Assembly (NCBI GenBank): GCA_028699795.1
Contig: JAQVTZ010000041.1
Span: 1 to 7,819 of the forward strand
DNA from: Clostridia bacterium
GTDB lineage: Bacteria > Bacillota > Clostridia > Christensenellales > DTU072
DNA: 7,819 bases
Direction of reading: 5' to 3'
Below are positions 1-6,307 of this stretch, in pieces (position 1 is the stretch's first letter; each line of letters opens with the position of its first letter). The notes below the pieces were generated by a model. The model had not been told where the DNA came from. It did no database searches and saw only the letters and a list, made by a program, of their open reading frames with translations. Position numbers and translations under genes: made by a program.

Positions 1-213
1 ATGGGCAATTTTGATAAGAGAGGATAAAGAAATTTCTCCGGTCTTCTCGAACCGTCTGATCGAAGCATAACTAACGCCAGAACGCTTAGATAATTCTGTT
101 TGTGAAACTTTTGCTTCTTTTCGTCTGGTTTTGAAACGCAACACAAGTTTGTCCGTAACGGATTGTTCGGTTGGGGTGTTTACAAATTCACTTATATCAA
201 ACTTATTATTCAT
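1..213 (-). CDS. XRE-family HTH regulator, HipB-like antitoxin type (partial, 3' end off window)
   Basis: Reading leftwards from the ATG at 213 gives 71 uninterrupted codons that run off the window edge. The protein starts MNNKFDISEF and has a lambda-repressor-type helix-turn-helix at about residues 22-70: helix 2 around SQTELSKRS, the turn GVS, and recognition helix YASIRRFEKTG, followed by EISLSSLIKIA. From memory, the pattern 'S..S(L/I)(K/R)RFE.TGEISL.SL.KIA' is typical of small Cro/C1 proteins encoded next to HipA-family kinases. A hipA-like toxin gene just beyond the left edge is therefore predicted but not seen. There is no clear Shine-Dalgarno before the ATG, and the best promoter would start the RNA only a few bases upstream, so near-leaderless translation is possible. 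The AT-rich upstream palindromes suggest autoregulation. HTH assignment is firm; the antitoxin role is inference. Confidence 0.85.
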   Translation of the reverse strand, partial: MNNKFDISEFVNTPTEQSVTDKLVLRFKTRRKEAKVSQTELSKRSGVSYASIRRFEKTGEISLSSLIKIAH

Positions 214-218
214 ATTAA

Positions 219-271
219 CAATATATTAGCACTTAATATTATTATTGTCAATATATTGATAATATATTAGC
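219..271 (-). promoter_or_regulatory. Promoter and repeated AT-rich operator boxes of the XRE gene
   Basis: The palindromic core AATATATT occurs three times, at 220-227, 250-257 and 261-268. Two copies extend to perfect 10-bp palindromes, CAATATATTG (249-258) and TAATATATTA (260-269). The second and third cores are 11 bp apart (about one helical turn) and the first and second 30 bp apart (about three turns). On the minus strand TTGACA (252-247) is followed after 18 bp by TAATAT (228-223), so the boxes cover both promoter elements of the XRE gene. Repression by the XRE product is the simple reading. The boxes are very AT-rich, so chance similarity is a real alternative. Confidence 0.5.
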
Positions 272-284
272 TATTTATTATAAT
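256..284 (+). promoter_or_regulatory. Divergent plus-strand promoter candidate
   Basis: TTGATA (256-261), a 17-bp spacer and TATAAT (279-284) form a near-consensus SigA promoter pointing right, with an expected start near 291. No gene lies downstream on this strand: the ATGs at 286 and 294 run into stops after three and six codons. The -35 overlaps the palindromic boxes of the XRE control region, so the same regulator could affect both directions. If active, it would make an RNA of roughly 130 nt ending at the hairpin at 391-411. Confidence 0.35.
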
Positions 285-382
285 AATGGTGACATGAGAG
301 CATCCAAAATCTGAACGCAACGGCACTTTTTACTCAAAAATCCATTCGAAATTCCTAAAAGGCAGCGGTTCTCGATTTGTCT

Positions 383-411
383 AAAAAATAGCGGATACAT
401 TTAATATCCGC
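383..411 (-). terminator. Intrinsic terminator of the eda-kdgK operon
   Basis: GCGGATA (391-397) and TATCCGC (405-411) form a 7-bp stem with a 7-nt loop. On the minus strand the stem is followed by TA and then six T residues (388-383), about 80 bases after the kdgK stop. On the plus strand the hairpin is followed by TTTCATTTT, so it may also stop rightward transcription from 256-284. Confidence 0.75.
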
Positions 412-489
412 TTTCATTTTCGACCAATCGTTAAACCAATTGCCTTTACTTATCGCAGTCAAAAGGTATACTTCATCCTTATTTGTTGT

Positions 490-1503
490 TTATCTTGCTA
501 CTCTTCCGCTACCGTCGCCGCTGGCAAGTTTAGTAACTTCGGCTACAGAAACAAGGTTAAAATCGCCTTCGATGGTGTGCTTTAGGCAAGAAGCGGCTGT
601 TGCGAACTCGATTGCACCCTGCTTATCATAATTGGAGAGTCCGTAGATAAGCCCCGCGGCAAAGCTGTCGCCGCCGCCCACTCTGTCTATAATATGGATA
701 AGATACTCTTTGGAGTCGTAAAAGTTTTTGCCGTCAAAAAGCATCGCCGCCCAGCGGTTATCGCTTGCAGACAGACTCCCCCGCAAAGTGATGGCAACCA
801 GTTTGCATCCGAATTTTTGGACCAATTGTTTGGCAACCGATCTATGTCCCTCGGCGGATACTTCGCCTTTGGTAATATCGCCCTTCGCTTTAATACCGAA
901 AACCTTTTCGCTGTCCTCTTCGTTGGCAATCAGCACATCGACATAGGGCATCAACTCGCTCATGACCGCGCCTGCTTTCTCGGTACTCCATAATGCTTTG
1001 CGGTAATTGAGGTCGCATGAGACGGTGATGCCTTTTTCTTTTGCCGCAATTAACGCAGCTTTGGTAATTTGCGCAAGGTTGTCAGAAAGCGCGGGTGTAA
1101 TGCCCGTAAAATGGAACCATTTGGCGTCTTCCAATATGTATTCCCATTGGAAATCTTGCAGTTCTGCTTCAGCTACCGCCGCCCCCGCTCGGTCATAAAT
1201 CACCTTGGAAGCGCGTTGGCTCGCGCCCTTTTCGAGGTAATAGATTCCTATCCTTTTGCCGCCGCGTACAATAAAACTTGTATCCACGCCATAGCGCCTA
1301 AGACTATTGACTGCCGCTTGTCCGATTTCATGCGCGGGGAGTTTGGTAACAAAACAGGCTTCTTCTCCGTACCCTGCAAGCGACACCGCAACATTGGCTT
1401 CGCCGCCGCCGAAGGTTGCGCCGTATTTTTCGGCCTGTACAAACCTGAAATAGCCTTCGGGCGCAAGTCTCAACATCAATTCTCCGAAAGTAACGATTTT
1501 CAT
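490..1503 (-). CDS. kdgK: 2-keto-3-deoxygluconate kinase (PfkB family)
   Basis: The 337-residue product phosphorylates 2-keto-3-deoxygluconate with ATP to give KDPG, the substrate of Eda. It is a cytosolic ribokinase/PfkB-family sugar kinase. It begins MKIVTFGELMLRLAP and has the glycine-rich sugar-binding stretch GGGEANVAVSLA at 32-43, the KdgK-like CDLNYRKALW at 163-172, NEED at 194-197 and the PfkB signature DRVGGGDSFAAGLIYGL at 273-289, with catalytic base Asp279. GGGDS replaces the commoner GAGDS. The length is normal for the family and the C-terminus (GDFNLVSV...) is intact. Its ATG overlaps the eda stop codon as ATGA (1503-1500), so translation is probably coupled. An AAGGAG (1520-1515) inside the end of eda is a rather distant ribosome binding site. 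It is the second and last gene of the operon. Confidence 0.93.
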   Translation of the reverse strand: MKIVTFGELMLRLAPEGYFRFVQAEKYGATFGGGEANVAVSLAGYGEEACFVTKLPAHEIGQAAVNSLRRYGVDTSFIVRGGKRIGIYYLEKGASQRASKVIYDRAGAAVAEAELQDFQWEYILEDAKWFHFTGITPALSDNLAQITKAALIAAKEKGITVSCDLNYRKALWSTEKAGAVMSELMPYVDVLIANEEDSEKVFGIKAKGDITKGEVSAEGHRSVAKQLVQKFGCKLVAITLRGSLSASDNRWAAMLFDGKNFYDSKEYLIHIIDRVGGGDSFAAGLIYGLSNYDKQGAIEFATAASCLKHTIEGDFNLVSVAEVTKLASGDGSGRVAR

Positions 1504-2129
1504 ACCCCTACATACTCCTTCGCTTCCTGTGACAGTTTGGTGATTTCGGCAAAATTACCCTCTTTAATGAGGTTATCCTTTACCATCCAGCTTCCGCCAC
1601 AGGCAAAAACTTTGCTGAATACAAAATAATCTTTAATATTACCAGGTCCGATGCCTCCCGTGGGCACAAAACGAATATCCGGAAACGCCGCAGCAATCGC
1701 TCTTATGGCTTTTAGACCGCCGTAGCTTTCTGCAGGGAAAAACTTGACAATGTTAATGCCGTTATCGATTGCGGTAATAATTTCGGTGGGCGTTACGCAC
1801 CCAGGTAAATATAGAATGTCATTTTCTTTGCAAACCTCGGTTACCGCTTGCGAGTATCCGGGACTCACGATAAATTTTGCCCCGCTTTTTATGGCTTTTT
1901 CTGCCTGTTGGGCATTGATGACGGTACCTGCGCCAATCAGCATATCTTTGCAGTTTTTGGCGGCAAGCGCGATGGCGTCCGCTCCGCAAGCCGTCCGAAA
2001 GGTGATTTCGGCAATCCCGATACCACCCTTTTTAAGCGCTTCCATTATAGGAAGCGTATCATCGAGACGATCTATCTTCACAACGGGGATAATCTTCTCT
2101 TTTGCAATATGATCAAGTATTTCTATCAT
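1500..2129 (-). CDS. eda: KDPG / 4-hydroxy-2-oxoglutarate aldolase
   Basis: The 209-residue class I aldolase cleaves 2-keto-3-deoxy-6-phosphogluconate to pyruvate and glyceraldehyde-3-phosphate; family members often also act on 4-hydroxy-2-oxoglutarate. It is a single TIM barrel. Visible motifs are EITFRT at 41-46 (catalytic Glu41), GAGTV at 66-70, PGCVTPTE at 109-116, the Schiff-base lysine Lys129 in IVKFFPAE, and the phosphate-binding GGI (158-160) and GGSW (178-181). Length and motifs are complete. A GGAG (2138-2135) sits 5 nt before the ATG, which fixes the start. It is the promoter-proximal gene of eda-kdgK and is driven by a consensus promoter at 2193-2164. With kdgK it forms the last two steps of hexuronate or other sugar-acid catabolism. 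Confidence 0.95.
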   Translation of the reverse strand: MIEILDHIAKEKIIPVVKIDRLDDTLPIMEALKKGGIGIAEITFRTACGADAIALAAKNCKDMLIGAGTVINAQQAEKAIKSGAKFIVSPGYSQAVTEVCKENDILYLPGCVTPTEIITAIDNGINIVKFFPAESYGGLKAIRAIAAAFPDIRFVPTGGIGPGNIKDYFVFSKVFACGGSWMVKDNLIKEGNFAEITKLSQEAKEYVGV

Positions 2130-2152
2130 AAATGCTCCGCTTTTTTAGAGTT

Positions 2153-2164
2153 TGTCTATAAACA
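2153..2164 (-). promoter_or_regulatory. Candidate operator at the eda start site
   Basis: On the minus strand, TGTTTATAGACA is a 12-bp palindrome with one mismatched pair, placed directly after the -10 box and over the expected transcription start. A second GTTTATA lies 9 bases upstream within the promoter. The reverse-complement half TGTCTATA also occurs in the promoter of the E1 fusion (4701-4694). The position is typical of a repressor site; the regulator is unknown. Confidence 0.35.
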
Positions 2165-2193
2165 TTATAAACATTTTTTAGAAGCGGTGTCAA
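2164..2193 (-). promoter_or_regulatory. SigA-type promoter of eda-kdgK
   Basis: The minus strand carries a perfect TTGACA (2193-2188), an 18-bp spacer and a perfect TATAAT (2169-2164). The expected start is near 2157, giving a leader of about 28 nt before the eda ATG at 2129. This is the strongest promoter match in the window. Confidence 0.85.
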
Positions 2194-2246
2194 TAAACGC
2201 ACTCGGAAAAGACTCATTCTATAAGCTCCAGTGTTGTAATTCCTTT

Positions 2247-2260
2247 CTAAAACGCTTTCG
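2247..2260 (-). promoter_or_regulatory. Possible catabolite-responsive (cre-like) element
   Basis: The minus strand reads CGAAAGCGTTTTAG. Against the CcpA consensus TGWAANCGNTNWCA it keeps the central GAAAGCG.TTT and misses three outer positions. It lies about 55 bp upstream of the eda -35 and just after the stop of the E1 gene. It could link this sugar-acid operon to carbon catabolite control, but such degenerate sites arise by chance. Confidence 0.2.
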
Positions 2261-2274
2261 TTGTTCCGTTTTCG

Positions 2275-4647
2275 TTATTTTGCTGTAAAAAAGGTTTTTG
2301 TTATTTCGGAAACAATATGGGAAGCCGTCGGAAAATACTCTTGCTCGTACTCGATAGGCGGCACAACCGTATCCGGCGCGGCGATGACAAGAGGAGCGCC
2401 TTTTAGACAATGGAAGCACCTCTCCGTCAGCCCCGAAGCGATAGATTCCGCCACAGAGCCGCTTTTGCAAGCGTATGAAACAATTGCTATCCTTCCCGTT
2501 TTCGTTATGGATTCCGCCGCTTTTTCATAACCAAAAGGCGATATGCTACGCGCGTCCAAAATCTCGGCGTCTATCCCAATTCTTTTTAGCTCTTCGGCGG
2601 CGTCTATTGCCGCATATAAGGCAGGTCCTATTGTAATAATCGTTATATCGGTACCTTTACGCTTGATATCAGGCACCCCAATAGGGATTTCATAATAATC
2701 TTCAGGCACTCCCTCTTTGTGGAAATATTCTGCCTCAACGTACAAGTTTTGACTTTCAAAAAACACAACCGGGTCACTTCCTAAAAGTGCGGTATTCATT
2801 AAACCCTTACAATCGTAAGGCGTTGCGGGATATACCACTTTTAGCCCCGGTATATGCGATACCGGCGCTGTCCAATCTTGAGAGTGCTGCGTTCCGTATT
2901 TTGTTCCTACCGAAACTCGCAAAACGACAGGCATCTTAAGTTTGCCTGCGCTCATCGCTTGCCATTTTGCCAATTGGTTGAAGATTTCGTCGCCTGCTCT
3001 TGCCATAAAGTCGGCGAACATGATTTCAATAACCGCGCGACCTCCGCACATCGCATAACCTACCGCGCCGGACACAATCGCGGCTTCGGATATGGGCGCG
3101 TTAAACAGTTTGCGATATGGCAGAGTTTCGGTCAGTCCTTTATATACCGAACAGACACCGCCCCAGTCCCGCACATCTTCTCCGTATGAAATCATGGTTT
3201 TGTCTTCGTAAAACTTGGTAAAAACAGCTTCAAAAATAGCATCGTTTACGCTATATGCCGAGCCGTCTACGATTTTTTTTCCGTTTGCGTCTAACCCGAA
3301 ACGCTTTTTTGCCAAAATTTCCCGATAGCGGGAATTATTTTCTTTGGGAGGCAAATCATCTTCCTTTCTTTTTTCAATGTTACTATTGGAGTAAGTTACC
3401 GATTTTAGATAGTCTTTCACTTGTTCGCAAGGCCAATAAGGCGCTTCCAGCGCGAGCTTACATAACTTCTGGATTTTTTCTGTTACTTCGTCATGTGTGG
3501 TACGGAAAAAGTTTTCATCTGCAATTCCACTTTCTATAAGGTCTTTGCGATACAACAATAAAGGGTCGTGTTTGCGCCATGCGTCAATCTCTTCCTTTTC
3601 GCGGTACTGCATCTTGTCAGATTGGGAATGTCCCTTAATACGGTATGTCACCACATCCAACAAAGCGGGCCCTTCGCCTTTTAACAAGCGCTCTCTTTGA
3701 CGAAGCGTCGCATCGTAAACCGCAAGCGGATTGTTGCCGTTAATTCGTTCGGCGTGCAATTGTGTGGGCGAGATTCCCGCGCCAACTCTTGCAGGACTAC
3801 CGAAAGCCATTGTTTCGCCGTCGGTCTGTCCGCCCATACCATAACCGTTGTCTATAATATTGAATAAAACAGGCAATCCGCCCTTGTCTTCCCAAAGTTC
3901 TCGGTATTGGTCCATTGCCGCAAAATTCATTGCTTCGTACACAACGCCGCACCCCAGCGCGCCATCTCCGATATTCGCGATTGCGATGCTGTTTTCTCTA
4001 TTGATCTTTTTAAATAGCGCAGCACCTGTGGCAATCGGCGCGGACGCCCCTACAATCGCATTATTGGGATAAACGCCGAAGGGCGCAAAAAACACATGCA
4101 TCGAACCGCCGAAGCCCTTTTGAAACCCCGTTGCTTTGGCAAAAATTTCGCTGAAAGCGCCGTACAACAAGAAGTCTTCCGCAAGCTCTTTCACGCTGTC
4201 GAAACTCTGCTCTGTCAATCCTCCGCAAACCGCAGGTTCACTCTCCATAATGCGTATCAACTCGTCATCGTCCGTTTCTTCTATAAAACAGAATCCCTTC
4301 GCGATCAATTCGCCGTGACTTCTGTGAGAGCCGAAAATAAAATCACTCTTGCCCAGCGCATAAGCCTGTCCGACTGCCGCCGCTTCTTCGCCGATGCAAA
4401 GATGTACGGGACCGTTGTAAGTATGCGTCAGCCCTTGATAACTCCCCTTTTCTTTGATGTCGGCAAGAGCCGTTTCGAATTCCCGAATAATTGCCATCGT
4501 TCTATAGATATTCATTAAACGACCGCATCCCAGCCGCTTTCGCTCATCTTTTGCCGTGCGAATATATGCGTTTACAGGGATGTTTTTGAAAACGATTTTG
4601 TCTCTTTGCAGCAAGATTGCAGGGTTGATAAATTGACTTTTGGGCAT
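2275..4647 (-). CDS. Fused E1 alpha-beta subunit of a thiamine-diphosphate 2-oxoacid/acetoin dehydrogenase
   Basis: The 790-residue protein joins both E1 subunits of a pyruvate-dehydrogenase-like enzyme, which decarboxylates a 2-oxoacid (or cleaves acetoin) using thiamine diphosphate. The alpha part spans about 44-410. It has HLCIGEEAAAVG, HRSHGELIAKG, GGSMH (180-184), the cofactor motif GDG (227-229) to DNGYG with likely Mg ligands Asp228, Asn267 and Tyr269, and GHSQSD with His340. A charged linker (about 418-460) leads to the beta part (464-790), with Glu521 in APISEAA, His588 in THE QHSQDW motif and a C-terminal transketolase-like domain. Relative to ordinary E1 alpha there are about 38 extra residues between HRSHG and GGSMH, and about 10 between GDG and DNGYG. 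Start: GGAGG (4658-4654) 6 nt before the ATG. No lipoyl E2 or E3 is nearby, so substrate and acceptor are unknown. Confidence 0.88.
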   Translation of the reverse strand: MPKSQFINPAILLQRDKIVFKNIPVNAYIRTAKDERKRLGCGRLMNIYRTMAIIREFETALADIKEKGSYQGLTHTYNGPVHLCIGEEAAAVGQAYALGKSDFIFGSHRSHGELIAKGFCFIEETDDDELIRIMESEPAVCGGLTEQSFDSVKELAEDFLLYGAFSEIFAKATGFQKGFGGSMHVFFAPFGVYPNNAIVGASAPIATGAALFKKINRENSIAIANIGDGALGCGVVYEAMNFAAMDQYRELWEDKGGLPVLFNIIDNGYGMGGQTDGETMAFGSPARVGAGISPTQLHAERINGNNPLAVYDATLRQRERLLKGEGPALLDVVTYRIKGHSQSDKMQYREKEEIDAWRKHDPLLLYRKDLIESGIADENFFRTTHDEVTEKIQKLCKLALEAPYWPCEQVKDYLKSVTYSNSNIEKRKEDDLPPKENNSRYREILAKKRFGLDANGKKIVDGSAYSVNDAIFEAVFTKFYEDKTMISYGEDVRDWGGVCSVYKGLTETLPYRKLFNAPISEAAIVSGAVGYAMCGGRAVIEIMFADFMARAGDEIFNQLAKWQAMSAGKLKMPVVLRVSVGTKYGTQHSQDWTAPVSHIPGLKVVYPATPYDCKGLMNTALLGSDPVVFFESQNLYVEAEYFHKEGVPEDYYEIPIGVPDIKRKGTDITIITIGPALYAAIDAAEELKRIGIDAEILDARSISPFGYEKAAESITKTGRIAIVSYACKSGSVAESIASGLTERCFHCLKGAPLVIAAPDTVVPPIEYEQEYFPTASHIVSEITKTFFTAK

Positions 4648-4682
4648 CCATTGCCTCCGCTAAGATTGGAAGAATTTGTCTT

Positions 4683-4711
4683 ATTATATATAGTATAGAC
4701 ACAAAAGTCAA
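4683..4711 (-). promoter_or_regulatory. SigA-type promoter of the E1 fusion gene
   Basis: The minus strand has TTGACT (4711-4706), a 17-bp spacer and TATAAT (4688-4683), followed by the GGAGG site and ATG at 4647. The spacer holds TGTCTATA (4701-4694), and AGACA follows the -10 (4681-4677), making TGTCT-N15-AGACA around the -10 box. This half-site resembles the palindrome at the eda start. Confidence 0.8.
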
Positions 4712-4754
4712 TTACCTTCACAAGAAGTATCCCCACGCTTTTATTCGACAATAC

Positions 4755-4785
4755 AAAAAAAGGGGGCGCTTTTTAGGCCGCCCCC
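4755..4785 (-). terminator. Intrinsic terminator of spoIVA
   Basis: GGGGGCG (4762-4768) and CGCCCCC (4779-4785) form a GC-rich 7-bp stem with a 10-nt loop. On the minus strand it is followed by seven T residues (4761-4755). It lies about 20 bases after the spoIVA stop and separates it from the E1 gene promoter. Confidence 0.92.
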
Positions 4786-4806
4786 ATTTTTCGCCTTACG
4801 ATAGGC

Positions 4807-6279
4807 TTATAAGAGGATACATAATACTCCACCGCGATTTTCATTGACGATTCTCGTAATCGTCTTCTTTAGTTTCTTTTGCGCATCCTTGGGCATGTTG
4901 GCAATCTTATTGCCGATATCGTCGCACATCAGCATATTGAGCGGCTTTCCGAACATATTGGTATTCCATATGCTTTGCTTGTTGTTTTCAAACTCCGATA
5001 ACATCGTTTTCAGCAGTTCTTCGCTTTGCTGTTCACTGCCTATTACAGGGCTGATTTCGGCGTCCACATCGACTCTGACAAGATGCAACGATGGCGCAGA
5101 CGCTTTCAGCTTAACCCCAAAGAGGGAACCTTTACGAACAATTTCGGGCTCCTCAAGTTGGATTTCTTCCATAGTAGGTATCACGACACCGTATCCCGTT
5201 TCTTTCACTTCTTGCATTGCTACGCGTATCTTTTCGTAATCTCTGTACGCTCTGGATGCTTTTACGACATAACTCATCAGCTTATAATCGTCATCGATAT
5301 CGGTATTGCATTCGTTTGCAAGCACTTTATAAAATACGCCGTCCCTTGCCTTGTAATTCAACAAAATGGTGCCCTTGGCGCTGTCTACTTCGATATCGGG
5401 ATTATCTTCGATAATTTCGCTGTCTGCGAACAATCCGCTAAGATTGTCATAGTCTCTCATGCGTGAATACCTGTTGGCATCCTCTAGAAGTTTAGAAATA
5501 ATATCGGAAATGATTTTGTGGTCTCTACCAAGCGCGCGCATCCATTTGGGGAGATTGATGTCTATCGCCTTAATCGGGAATTCCATCAATATTTTTAGCA
5601 TGACTTCGGTTAACTCGTCTTTGCCCGCTTGCATCACATCAAGCGGTACAACAGGCACGCCATAACGCTCGAAGAGGCTTTCGCCTAGCTTTACGGTATC
5701 CGCAGCCTGCGGTGTGCGGCTGTTTAGCACAACGATAAAAGGTTTCCCAATCGTTTTCAGCTCTTTTACGACTCGTTCTTCGGCCTCTAAGTACTTGGCG
5801 CGGTTGATATCGGTAATCGTGCCGTCCGTCGTTACCACAATACCTATTGTAGAATGCTCTTTGATAACTTTGTCTGTCCCCATTTCAGCGGCCTGTTGGA
5901 AAGGCATATCCGTTTCGGACCAAGGTGTGCGAACAAGGCGCGGTTTGTCGCCTTCGATATGCCCCAGCGCCCCCTCTACCAAATAGCCTACGCAATCTAT
6001 CAATCTGATGTTTGCAAAGGTGTTGCCCATCTTTAACCTTATGGCTTCATTCGGCACGAATTTGGGCTCTGTCGTCATAATCGTTTTGCCGTCTGCCGAT
6101 TGGGGCAATTCGTCTATCGTGCGCGCTTTTTTCCCTTCGTCGTCAATGCGCTCCAGCACAAGTGATTCCATAAATCTTTTAATAAAAGTAGATTTACCCG
6201 TCCTCACGGGTCCGACAACGCCGATGTAGATGTCGCCTCCCGTTCGGAGTGCGATATCGTTATATATATCGAAATTCAT
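4807..6279 (-). CDS. spoIVA: Stage IV sporulation protein A (spore coat morphogenetic ATPase)
   Basis: SpoIVA is made in the mother cell, binds the forespore surface and polymerises after ATP hydrolysis to form the basement layer of the coat. The N-terminal P-loop NTPase domain shows Walker A GPVRTGKST at 23-31 (Lys29), the threonine pair TT at 69-70 and LIDCVGY at 93-99. The middle and C-terminal SpoIVA domains follow, ending GGVLCILL. The length of 490 residues is close to the 492 of B. subtilis. The frame is open 6 codons further to a TTG at 6297, but GGAGG (6290-6286) lies 6 nt before the ATG at 6279 and would be inside that longer version, so MNFDIYND is the better start. It is flanked by metabolic genes rather than the der/gpsA region known from B. 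subtilis, and appears monocistronic with a SigE-like promoter. Confidence 0.97.
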   Translation of the reverse strand: MNFDIYNDIALRTGGDIYIGVVGPVRTGKSTFIKRFMESLVLERIDDEGKKARTIDELPQSADGKTIMTTEPKFVPNEAIRLKMGNTFANIRLIDCVGYLVEGALGHIEGDKPRLVRTPWSETDMPFQQAAEMGTDKVIKEHSTIGIVVTTDGTITDINRAKYLEAEERVVKELKTIGKPFIVVLNSRTPQAADTVKLGESLFERYGVPVVPLDVMQAGKDELTEVMLKILMEFPIKAIDINLPKWMRALGRDHKIISDIISKLLEDANRYSRMRDYDNLSGLFADSEIIEDNPDIEVDSAKGTILLNYKARDGVFYKVLANECNTDIDDDYKLMSYVVKASRAYRDYEKIRVAMQEVKETGYGVVIPTMEEIQLEEPEIVRKGSLFGVKLKASAPSLHLVRVDVDAEISPVIGSEQQSEELLKTMLSEFENNKQSIWNTNMFGKPLNMLMCDDIGNKIANMPKDAQKKLKKTITRIVNENRGGVLCILL

Positions 6280-6307
6280 AATTCGCCTCCATAGCAATTT
6301 GTACTAA

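Larger units (their letters stand above)
214..489. other. Intergenic region between the XRE gene and kdgK
   Basis: This stretch holds the XRE promoter and operator boxes (219-271), a divergent promoter candidate (256-284) and the kdgK-side terminator (383-411). Two things remain unexplained. First, the minus-strand frame of kdgK stays open for 44 more codons after its TAA (489-358, stopping at TAG 357-355); no ribosome binding site and start pair supports it as a separate gene. Second, the sequence at about 290-355 has no recognised feature and is not obviously coding on either strand. Confidence 0.6.

Noticed and set aside
440..631. Plus-strand open frame of 63 codons across the end of kdgK
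   Set aside because: It overlaps the conserved kdgK C-terminus, has no ribosome binding site and no familiar motif.
1069..1629. Plus-strand open frame of 186 codons
   Set aside because: It lies wholly opposite eda and kdgK, which have clear families and catalytic motifs. Its translation shows no recognisable motif, so it is a shadow frame.
2248..2274. Terminator directly after the E1 fusion gene
   Set aside because: AAAACG/CGTTTT can pair, but the stem is short and AT-rich and has no T-run, so I do not call it a terminator. Some readthrough from the E1 gene into eda is possible.
2275..4647. Two separate E1 genes joined by an assembly or frameshift artefact
   Set aside because: The frame is continuous through a plausible charged linker with no stop or second ribosome binding site at the junction. 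Fused E1 proteins are a known architecture.
6280..6297. TTG start that would add six residues (MLWRRI) to SpoIVA
   Set aside because: The codons of this extension are the ribosome binding site GGAGGCG itself, and the ATG at 6279 gives the family-like N-terminus MNFDIYND.
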